Source: DATDAH01 sp036525535 (lineage in GTDB: Bacteria; Actinomycetota; Acidimicrobiia; Acidimicrobiales; DATDAH01). Taken from it: a stretch of 10,282 nt of DNA. The notes under the pieces were generated by a model that was not told where the DNA came from, did no database searches, and saw only the letters and a program-made list of their open reading frames with translations. The stretch covers positions 1-10,282 of the forward strand of contig DATDAH010000325.1 of the NCBI GenBank assembly GCA_036525535.1, given 5' to 3'. Shown here piece by piece: positions 1 through 5,235 of this stretch (position 1 is the first letter of the stretch; the number at the start of each line of letters is the position of its first letter). Position numbers and translations under genes: made by a program.

Positions 1-1059
1 CATCGCCGCCTCGTGGGCGGGGCGCTGCTCGGCGTGGCCCTGAGTGCCGCCCTCGCCTACGGCCTGGCGGGTGCTGCCCTGCGCCCGGTGGAACAGATGC
101 GGCAGCGGGCGCTGGAGATCCGCTCGTCGTCGACCGGTGTCCGCCTCCCACTCCCGGCTGCCGATGACGAGGTCCGGCGGCTGGGGGAGACCCTCAACCA
201 CACGTTGGACGAGCTCGAGGCGGCGGCCACCAGGCGGCGCCTGTTCATGGCCCATGCCAGCCACGAGCTGCGGACCCCCCTCGCCCGAATGCGTACGAGC
301 CTGGAGCTGGCGCGTCGGCCGCAAAGGTCCAATGAGGAGCTCCGCGCCGCGATCGAGGACGCCGCGGTCGACACCGAGGAGCTCATTGCACTGGCCGAGG
401 GCCTGCTCGACCTCGATTCGCTCGAGGCGGATCCGGCTCGACCCGCTCCCTCACCGTGTGAGGCGTCCGCCGTGGTCGGGGAGTTGGCCGACGCCACGCC
501 CGCGATCGTGACGTCGGTCGTGAGCCCGGCGTGGGCGGCGATCGATCCCGATGCCCTGCGTCGGGTCTTGCGAAACCTCGTGATCAACGCTCAGGTTCAC
601 GGCTCCCCCCCGATTGCGATCGAGGTCGACGTCGCGGACGAGCAGGTGATGCTGGTGGTCTGGGACCACGGCCCGGGGATGCCCGCCGGCTTCGAGGACG
701 CGGCGTTCGAGCCGTTCACCCGGGCCCCGGCGGCCGGCGACCGGCCGGGTGTCGGCTTGGGTCTCGCGATCGTGGCCACGATCGTCGAGCGCTACGGCGG
801 GGTCTGCTCGGTCCGGCGCGACCAGGGCCGGTTCGGGGTTCGGATCGATCTGCCCGCGGCCTGCGGCCCGATGGAGTCGGCTGGTCAGGTCCGGAGGCGG
901 AAGGCGGAGACCGGGTCGGGGAAGCCCTTGACGGCCACGGGGTCCAGTGGCTCGACCTCGCCGTCGGTGGCGACCGCGGCCGCGGCGTCGGACAGGAGCA
1001 CCTCGCCGGGCTCGGCCAGGGTGACGAGGCGGGCGGCCAGGTTCACCACCGAGCCGTAG
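1..1059 (+). CDS. Sensor histidine kinase, 5'-truncated by the window edge
   Basis: This is the C-terminal part of a membrane-bound two-component sensor kinase; the extracytoplasmic sensor and first membrane helix lie upstream of the window. Counting the codon at base 1 as residue 1, it shows one hydrophobic helix (about 2-27), a HAMP linker beginning LRPVEQM, a HisKA dimerisation helix with the H-box SHELRTPLARMR (phospho-accepting His88, codon 262-264), and a HATPase domain with N-box NLVINAQ (192-198), G1 DHGPGMP (222-228), an F-box FEPFTR and G2 GVGLGLAI (250-257). All catalytic motifs are intact, so it should autophosphorylate. The kinase domain proper ends near residue 287 (base about 861). 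The frame then stays open for roughly 65 more residues rich in Ser, Thr, Ala and Arg, running antisense to the cyclase gene to the TAG at 1057-1059. No partner regulator is visible; it may lie upstream. Confidence 0.93.
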   Translation, partial: HRRLVGGALLGVALSAALAYGLAGAALRPVEQMRQRALEIRSSSTGVRLPLPAADDEVRRLGETLNHTLDELEAAATRRRLFMAHASHELRTPLARMRTSLELARRPQRSNEELRAAIEDAAVDTEELIALAEGLLDLDSLEADPARPAPSPCEASAVVGELADATPAIVTSVVSPAWAAIDPDALRRVLRNLVINAQVHGSPPIAIEVDVADEQVMLVVWDHGPGMPAGFEDAAFEPFTRAPAAGDRPGVGLGLAIVATIVERYGGVCSVRRDQGRFGVRIDLPAACGPMESAGQVRRRKAETGSGKPLTATGSSGSTSPSVATAAAASDRSTSPGSARVTRRAARFTTEP

Positions 1060-1958
1060 TAGTCACCGTCCCGGTTGAGGACCTCGCCCGCCGCCAGGCC
1101 CACCCGAACCGACGGCAGGTCGTCGGCGCCAGGGAGCCCGGCGGTGAGCGCCCGGGCGATGCGCACACCGTTGACCGGGTCGTCGGCCACGAACATGACC
1201 TCGTCGCCGATCAGCTTCACCACTTGGCCGCCGTGGTCCAGGACCAGGTCACTCACGTGCTCGTCGAAGGCGTCGACGATCCCGGCCAGCTCCGTGGTGC
1301 TGAGCTGGCCGGCCAGCGACGTGAAGCCGGCGAGGTCGGCGAAGCCCACGGCCACGGTGGCCAGAGTGGCGCCACTGGCCTCGTCGACCGCCCAACCCCG
1401 CCGAGAGGAGCGGGCCAGGTGGAGGCGGTGGAGGCCGGCGAACACCCCCTCGACCTCCGGCAGCATCATGGCGCTCAGTCGTTCGTAGCCGTCCGTGATG
1501 TCGAGGTCGGACCCGCCGGCCTCGATGTAGGGGACCTCGAAGGAAAGGCGGAGGACGGCCACCTCGGCCTCGGCGATGCGGACGAAGGCGCTGCCGATCA
1601 CGCGGAGGGCCTGGAGCACGGCGGTGGCCCCGAAGAGCTCGCTGCCCGCGGCGTAGAAGCGCAGGACCTGGACCTCGCCGGGGGCGAACGCCGGCTCGTC
1701 GTCGTCACCGACCGCCACCCCGACGGTGCGCCAGACCCGGCGGGCCTCCTCCGGCTCGAGTCCGGCCTCGGCGGCCGCTTCGACGAGGGTCAGGCGCTCG
1801 ATTCCCCGGATGTTGATCTCCGCGGCCAGGCCGGTGAGGTCGCTCTCACGGGCGATCATGGCGTCAGGGACCCCGCGTTCCCGCAGGCGTGCTTCGAGCG
1901 CCGCGAGTTGCTCCTCCGCGATGTGGCGGTCGAAGTCCCGCCTCCCCACCGAGCTCAT
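885..1958 (-). CDS. Class III adenylate cyclase with N-terminal regulatory region
   Basis: A 357-residue cytosolic protein predicted to make cAMP from ATP. Residues about 190-330 form a class III cyclase homology domain: FADLAGFTS (metal-binding Asp208), VKLIGDEVMF (Lys248 for adenine recognition, second metal Asp252), and DYYGSVVNLAARL (Asp299, Asn306, Arg310). All positions expected for an active adenylyl rather than guanylyl cyclase are present; as a homodimer it would build two active sites. Residues about 10-140 resemble the alpha-helical regulatory region of mycobacterial Rv1264-type cyclases, which is autoinhibitory and pH-responsive in that protein; this is a family inference. No membrane segment is seen. 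ATG at 1956-1958 is chosen because it lies 19 bases after the mrp stop, and extending the frame upstream would run deep into mrp. No strong ribosome site is visible, so it is probably cotranscribed with mrp. Its 3' end overlaps the kinase frame for 175 bases. Confidence 0.9.
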   Translation of the reverse strand: MSSVGRRDFDRHIAEEQLAALEARLRERGVPDAMIARESDLTGLAAEINIRGIERLTLVEAAAEAGLEPEEARRVWRTVGVAVGDDDEPAFAPGEVQVLRFYAAGSELFGATAVLQALRVIGSAFVRIAEAEVAVLRLSFEVPYIEAGGSDLDITDGYERLSAMMLPEVEGVFAGLHRLHLARSSRRGWAVDEASGATLATVAVGFADLAGFTSLAGQLSTTELAGIVDAFDEHVSDLVLDHGGQVVKLIGDEVMFVADDPVNGVRIARALTAGLPGADDLPSVRVGLAAGEVLNRDGDYYGSVVNLAARLVTLAEPGEVLLSDAAAAVATDGEVEPLDPVAVKGFPDPVSAFRLRT

Positions 1959-1977
1959 GGCCCGAGTCTGGCCCAGG

Positions 1978-3180
1978 TCAGGAGACCTCGGCGCCCTCGT
2001 TCTCGGCCTCCGCCTCGTCGAGCGCGTCCAGGGCGGCGACGGCGGCGTCGAGCATGCGGGCGCTGCAGCCGGCCATCTCGACCGGGGGCACCGCCTCCTC
2101 CACGATGCGGGCGGCCAGGGCCCGGAAGGCGTCGGCGGCCGGGCCGTCGCCCAGGGCGATGGGTTGGCCGAGGTCGCCACCGGAGGCCACCGCGGGCTCC
2201 AGCGGGATCGATCCGAGTAGCGGGACGCCGGCCTCGTGGGCCAGGTCGGCACCGCCCCCCTCGCCGAACAGGGCGTAGGTCTCGCCGTGCTCGCAGACGA
2301 AGGCGCTCATGTTCTCGATCACCCCGGCGATGCGCAGGTAGGACTTGCGGGCCATGTCCGCGGCCCGGACCGCCACCTTCTGGGCGCTCCGGGACGGGGT
2401 GGTCACGATCAGGATCTCGGTCCGGGGCAGCATCCGGGCGAGGCCCATCTGGACGTCACCGGTGCCGGGGGGCATGTCGATGAGCAGGTAGTCGATGTCG
2501 CCCCAGCGGACGTCCTCGAGGAAGTGCTGCACCGCACGGTTGAGCATGAGGCCCCGCCACATGAGGGCGGACTCCTCCTTGTCGACGAGGAAGCCCATGG
2601 AGACGACCTCGAGCACGCCGTCGCCCATCGGGGTGATGTGGGGGACGATCTTCTTGTCCTCGGTCGAGCCCTCGAGTCGACCCTCGAGACCGAGCATGCG
2701 GGGGACCGAGAAGCCCCAGATGTCGGCGTCGAGCACGCCGACCCGGAAGCCCTGGGCGGCGAGGGCGGCGGCCAGGTTCACGGTGACCGACGACTTGCCC
2801 ACGCCCCCCTTGCCCGAGGCCACGGCGATGATCCGGGTGGTGGCGGGCACGGCGGTGTCGGGGGCCGACTCCTTCACGTTCCAGCGGGCCCGGGCCATGG
2901 CGTGGGCCTTCTCGTCGGCGTCCATCTCGGTCCAGTCCAGCTTCACGCCGGTCACGCCGGGCAAGGACTCGACCCGGGCCACGACGTCCTTCTTGATCTG
3001 GGCCCGCAGGGGGCAACCCGCCGTGGTCAGGGCGAGGGTGACCGTGACGACGCCGTCGTCGGCCACGGTGACCGCCTTGGCCATGCCGAGGTCGACGATG
3101 TCGCTGCCCAGCTCAGGGTCGATGACCCCGCGCAGCAGGCCGAAGACGTCCTCGCGGCGGGGCAGGGTCGTCGGGGCCAT
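1978..3180 (-). CDS. mrp: Mrp/ApbC family P-loop iron-sulfur carrier ATPase
   Basis: A 400-residue cytosolic Mrp/NBP35-family protein that, by family, binds and transfers Fe-S clusters in an ATP-dependent way. An N-terminal MIP18/DUF59 domain (about 8-85) contains the conserved TTAGCPL (Cys56). The ParA/MinD-like ATPase has the deviant Walker A GKGGVGKS (123-130, signature Lys124), DADIWG (151-156) and Walker B LLIDMPPGTGD (232-242). Full length for the family. Odd point: the usual C-terminal CxxC cluster ligand is reduced to one cysteine (Cys296 in FVCEHGE), a divergence I also recall from other actinobacterial Mrp proteins. A short tail rich in Asp, Glu and Ala ends the protein. The ATG at 3178-3180 is six bases after a TAAAAT hexamer, suggesting a leaderless transcript. 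It is divergent from a SufR-like regulator and probably cotranscribed with the downstream cyclase. Confidence 0.95.
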   Translation of the reverse strand: MAPTTLPRREDVFGLLRGVIDPELGSDIVDLGMAKAVTVADDGVVTVTLALTTAGCPLRAQIKKDVVARVESLPGVTGVKLDWTEMDADEKAHAMARARWNVKESAPDTAVPATTRIIAVASGKGGVGKSSVTVNLAAALAAQGFRVGVLDADIWGFSVPRMLGLEGRLEGSTEDKKIVPHITPMGDGVLEVVSMGFLVDKEESALMWRGLMLNRAVQHFLEDVRWGDIDYLLIDMPPGTGDVQMGLARMLPRTEILIVTTPSRSAQKVAVRAADMARKSYLRIAGVIENMSAFVCEHGETYALFGEGGGADLAHEAGVPLLGSIPLEPAVASGGDLGQPIALGDGPAADAFRALAARIVEEAVPPVEMAGCSARMLDAAVAALDALDEAEAENEGAEVS

Positions 3181-3185
3181 GGGGT

Positions 3186-3212
3186 GATTTTACCGGCGTA
3201 GCCCGTGTAATC
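3186..3212. promoter_or_regulatory. Imperfect inverted repeat covering both divergent -10 elements, candidate operator
   Basis: Left arm GATTTTAC (3186-3193) and right arm GTGTAATC (3205-3212) match as inverted repeats at 6 of 8 positions, separated by 11 bases. The arms overlap the -10 hexamers of mrp and of the SufR-like gene, so a dimeric winged-helix repressor bound here could block both. Assignment to the neighbouring regulator is inference. The repeat is not the CAAC-N6-GTTG operator described for cyanobacterial SufR. Confidence 0.4.
3187..3192 (-). promoter_or_regulatory. Predicted -10 element (TAAAAT) of mrp, leaderless type
   Basis: Read on the minus strand, TAAAAT ends six bases before the mrp ATG. 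A -10 hexamer at that distance puts transcription start at the start codon, and no Shine-Dalgarno sequence fits in the six-base gap. It is one of very few AT-rich hexamers in this GC-rich DNA. The mrp -35 region would lie over the regulator's -10. Confidence 0.6.
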
Positions 3213-3213
3213 T
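3208..3213 (+). promoter_or_regulatory. Predicted -10 element (TAATCT) of the SufR-like gene, leaderless type
   Basis: TAATCT ends seven bases before the ATG at 3221, consistent with transcription starting at or next to the start codon. This also favours ATG 3221 over the in-frame GTG at 3215, which would lie upstream of the expected transcript start. Its -35 region would overlap the divergent mrp -10 element. Confidence 0.55.
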
Positions 3214-3220
3214 GGTGCCC

Positions 3221-3904
3221 ATGGCCGAGTCGCAGACCGCTGCCCCCTCTCGGCTCGAGATCCTGAAGGCTCTGGGCGAGAACACCCGGTACGCCATCTA
3301 CCTGGAGCTGGCCCGCTCGCCCCGCCCCCTGGCCACCGCCGAGATCGCCGGCACCCTCGCCCTCCACGCCAACACCGTGCGGCCCCACCTGGAGCGCATG
3401 CGCGAGGTCGGTCTGCTCGACCAGCGCATCGACAACAACGGCGGGGTCGGCCGGCCCCAGCACCTCTACTCGCTGGCCCCCGACGCGCCGTCGCTGGGCC
3501 TCGAGCCCCCGGCCATGCCCGCGCTGGCCCGCATGCTGCTCACCGTCGCCGCCGAGGCCGGCCTCGACGGCAACGACGCCGAGGCCGCCGGTCGGGACCA
3601 GGGGGCCCGGGACGCCGAGAGCTTCCCCGAGGACAGCCCTTGCATCGAGGCTCTGATGACCCAGCTCGAGTACCTCGGCTTCGACCCCGAGGCCACGGGG
3701 GGTGCAGACGGGGTGACCATCGCCTTCACCCACTGCCCCTTCCGCGAGCTGGCGGAGGCCAATCCCGACCTGGTGTGCGGCCTGCACCGGGGCATGGTCG
3801 AGGGGTTCGTGGACGGTCTGGGCACCGGGCAGATGGGGGCGTTCCGCACGCTGGTCGACCGGGTGCCCTGCCAGACCGATGTGGTCGAACTCCGCGTTCG
3901 GTAG
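3221..3904 (+). CDS. SufR-like winged-helix transcriptional regulator with four C-terminal cysteines
   Basis: A 227-residue cytosolic DNA-binding protein. Residues about 10-85 form a winged helix of the ArsR/DeoR-like type: LEILKALGENTRYAIYLEL, a recognition-helix region around HANTVRPHLERM (49-60), and a wing containing GVGRPQHLYSL. The C-terminal half carries Cys141, Cys172 (HCPFREL), Cys186 (LVCGLH) and Cys217 (VPC); Cys172-x13-Cys186 fits the spacing seen among SufR-type iron-sulfur sensors. SufR proteins bind a labile Fe-S cluster and repress Fe-S biogenesis genes when clusters are sufficient. The genes on either side, mrp and erpA, are both Fe-S assembly factors, which supports that role. 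What the sequence does not show is which cysteines bind metal. Other members of this broad family sense different ligands, so the SufR-like label is good but not certain. Confidence 0.82.
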   Translation: MAESQTAAPSRLEILKALGENTRYAIYLELARSPRPLATAEIAGTLALHANTVRPHLERMREVGLLDQRIDNNGGVGRPQHLYSLAPDAPSLGLEPPAMPALARMLLTVAAEAGLDGNDAEAAGRDQGARDAESFPEDSPCIEALMTQLEYLGFDPEATGGADGVTIAFTHCPFRELAEANPDLVCGLHRGMVEGFVDGLGTGQMGAFRTLVDRVPCQTDVVELRVR

Positions 3905-3907
3905 ATT
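3902..3907 (+). promoter_or_regulatory. Possible erpA -10 element overlapping the upstream stop codon
   Basis: TAGATT overlaps the TAG stop of the SufR-like gene and would give a transcript start near 3914, about 25 bases before erpA. No convincing -35 is visible, so erpA may equally depend on read-through from the regulator promoter. Confidence 0.3.
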
Positions 3908-3925
3908 GATTGCACAGACAAGCAC

Positions 3926-3932
3926 GGGAGGA
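3926..3932 (+). promoter_or_regulatory. Strong ribosome binding site of erpA, decides a GTG start
   Basis: GGGAGGA lies six bases upstream of the GTG at 3939-3941. It selects this GTG over upstream in-frame codons that would extend the protein into the regulator gene. It contrasts with the leaderless-looking starts of several neighbours. Confidence 0.8.
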
Positions 3933-3938
3933 CCACCA

Positions 3939-4259
3939 GTGATCACCGTCACCGACAGTGCCGCCGCCAAGGTCAAGGAGCTCCTCGAGCAAGAGGACGA
4001 CGCCGACCTAGCGCTGCGCGTCGCCGTGCGGCCGGGTGGTTGCTCGGGCTTCAGCTACGAGATGTTCTTCGACAGCGATGTCGGCGACGACGACACCAAG
4101 GCCACCTTCGGCCAGGTCGAGGTCGTCGTGGACGCCTCCAGCGCCATGCTGCTCGAGGGGGCGACCCTCGACTACAAGGACGGCCTGAACCAGGCGGGGT
4201 TCGCCATCGACAACCCCAACGCCGAGCGCACCTGCGGCTGCGGCCAGTCCTTCAGCTAG
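3939..4259 (+). CDS. erpA: A-type iron-sulfur cluster carrier, ErpA/IscA/HesB family
   Basis: A 106-residue small cytosolic protein, normal length for the family, that receives Fe-S clusters from the assembly scaffold and inserts them into apo-proteins. The three conserved ligand cysteines are present: Cys35 in RPGGCSGFSYEM, and Cys99 and Cys101 in the C-terminal ERTCGCGQSFS. The N-terminus ITVTDSAAAKVKELL is also typical. Start is GTG 3939, preceded by a good Shine-Dalgarno. It lies 34 bases after the SufR-like gene in the same direction and likely belongs to the same regulon. The name erpA rather than iscA or hesB is by overall resemblance to actinobacterial members; the A-type subfamilies are hard to separate by sequence alone. 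It converges on the lipoprotein gene with only nine bases between stops and no visible terminator. Confidence 0.94.
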   Translation: MITVTDSAAAKVKELLEQEDDADLALRVAVRPGGCSGFSYEMFFDSDVGDDDTKATFGQVEVVVDASSAMLLEGATLDYKDGLNQAGFAIDNPNAERTCGCGQSFS

Positions 4260-4268
4260 ACGGCCTCC

Positions 4269-5162
4269 TCAGGCGATCTGATCGAGCGCTTCCCGTAGTT
4301 CGACGCGGTCGTAGACGCTGTCGAGGCGGGTGACGACCGTGCCGGTGGCATCCATCAGGTACAGCGTGGGCTCGAAGGAGAGGGCGAAGGCGTCGGTGAT
4401 CGGGGCCAGGCCCCCCGCTCGGGGGTCGTCGCCGCTCGAGGGGTCGGCGTAGACCTCGGCGTGGATGGCGGTGATCGTCGGGTAGTCGGGCAGGGCTTCG
4501 ATGACCAGGTCCAGCACCGGCCCGCAGATCGCCGTCTGGCAGAACTCGGGGGTGGCGATCACGAGGGCGACCGGGCCCGCCCCCAGGGCGTCGGCCAGGT
4601 CGACGTCGTGCAGGGCACACGCCGGATCGCGGGTGCAGATCGGGTCGACCCCTCGGGCGTTCGCCGGCGTCGGGGTGTGTTCGACGGGCAGGGCTTGGCC
4701 CGGGATCGGGATGAGCGTGCTGTCGCCGATGTCGAGGGTGACGGCGTTGAGCCCGGGATCGTCGACCACGGTGATCTCGTGGATCCCGGCGCCGGCCGGC
4801 GTGAAGCGGATCGGGTAGTACGGCGTGGGGACGCCGTCGCTGTGGGGCTCAACCGTCACGACGGTCGGCTCCCCGGTGTCGGTTCGGATCTGGAAGTCCC
4901 GCGGCTCGAGGCCTTCCCGGACCGGCACCCCTTCGGCGTCGGCGACGGCCACCGGCACCCGCTGCTCGCCATCGGTGATGAGCACGCCCTGGGGGGGCAG
5001 GAGCACGAGCAAGGTGCCGGTGAGCTCGTCGGGGCCCGGCGTGCTGTCGTCGGGAGTGGCGTCGGCCGAGTCGCCGTCATCGCCCCCGCTGCAGGCGGTG
5101 AGGAACGCCAGGGCGGCACCGCCGGCCAAGACCGTGCGTCGGGAGATTCCGGGAGTCGTCAT
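4269..5162 (-). CDS. Tat-type lipoprotein with thioredoxin-like C-terminal domain
   Basis: A 297-residue exported protein. The N-terminus has a twin-arginine motif SRRTVLAGG (Arg8, Arg9), a hydrophobic stretch and a lipobox LTAC with lipidated Cys24, followed by an acidic and Ser/Gly-rich linker; it should be folded before Tat export and anchored on the outer face of the membrane. Residues about 45-165 look like a beta-rich Ig-like domain (RFTPAGAGIHEITVVDD). Residues about 170-297 resemble a thioredoxin fold: core strand PVALVIATPEFC, helix CGPVLDLVIEAL, and SFEPTLYLMDATG with a probable cis-Pro265. The active-site position has Cys208-x4-Cys213 instead of CxxC, and there is a further pair Cys176-x5-Cys182. 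Redox or metal handling is possible but unproven. Start ATG 5160-5162 is set by the signal peptide. Confidence 0.85.
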   Translation of the reverse strand: MTTPGISRRTVLAGGAALAFLTACSGGDDGDSADATPDDSTPGPDELTGTLLVLLPPQGVLITDGEQRVPVAVADAEGVPVREGLEPRDFQIRTDTGEPTVVTVEPHSDGVPTPYYPIRFTPAGAGIHEITVVDDPGLNAVTLDIGDSTLIPIPGQALPVEHTPTPANARGVDPICTRDPACALHDVDLADALGAGPVALVIATPEFCQTAICGPVLDLVIEALPDYPTITAIHAEVYADPSSGDDPRAGGLAPITDAFALSFEPTLYLMDATGTVVTRLDSVYDRVELREALDQIA

Positions 5163-5171
5163 CGGGGTCGG

Positions 5172-5177
5172 AACCTA
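5172..5177 (-). promoter_or_regulatory. Predicted -10 element (TAGGTT) of the lipoprotein gene
   Basis: On the minus strand TAGGTT ends nine bases before the lipoprotein ATG, leaving a very short or absent leader. It shares two bases (5176-5177) with the oppositely directed TATCCT hexamer, making a compact divergent promoter. Confidence 0.45.
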
Positions 5178-5181
5178 TCCT
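5176..5181 (+). promoter_or_regulatory. Predicted -10 element (TATCCT) of the plus-strand leader and fusion gene
   Basis: TATCCT ends exactly six bases before an ATG at 5188, the geometry expected for a leaderless message. That ATG opens a 15-codon frame whose stop overlaps the start of the downstream iron-sulfur fusion gene. Confidence 0.45.
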
Positions 5182-5187
5182 CGGCCG

Positions 5188-5235
5188 ATGAGCGGCGGGC
5201 CGATCGACGGGCCGAACAGGCCCGCAAGGCGATGA
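5188..5235 (+). CDS. Possible 15-codon leader peptide coupled by ATGA to the fusion gene
   Basis: The frame reads MSGGPIDGPNRPARR and ends in TGA at 5233-5235, overlapping the ATG at 5232-5234 of the next gene by two bases, a classical translational-coupling arrangement. It starts six bases after a TATCCT -10-like hexamer. The next gene has no well-spaced Shine-Dalgarno (AAGG lies only two bases from its ATG), so coupling would explain how it is translated. Codon use (AGG twice, GCA, CGA) is unlike the neighbouring genes, which argues against a conserved peptide; the sequence may matter less than the act of translation. It could also be chance. Confidence 0.3.
   Translation: MSGGPIDGPNRPARR

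Noticed and set aside
1959..2252. 98-residue upstream extension of the adenylate cyclase frame
   Set aside because: It lies inside the 3' part of mrp in another frame and is Pro/Arg/Ser-rich; the ATG at 1958 gives a normal regulatory region at the N-terminus.
531..2483. 650-codon open frame on the plus strand
   Set aside because: It overlaps the kinase and then runs antisense through the cyclase and mrp, has no recognisable domain, and ends in long Arg/Pro/Gly runs typical of a GC-rich shadow frame.
2236..3201. 321-codon plus-strand frame antisense to mrp
   Set aside because: Composition is Gly/His/Asp-rich with no domain, and the opposite strand encodes a clear Mrp protein with intact motifs.
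3215..3217. Alternative GTG start for the SufR-like gene
   Set aside because: It is two codons upstream of ATG 3221 and would lie before the transcript start predicted from the TAATCT hexamer.
4260..4268. Possible bidirectional terminator between erpA and the lipoprotein gene
   Set aside because: The gap is only nine bases and contains no inverted repeat; I could not support a terminator.
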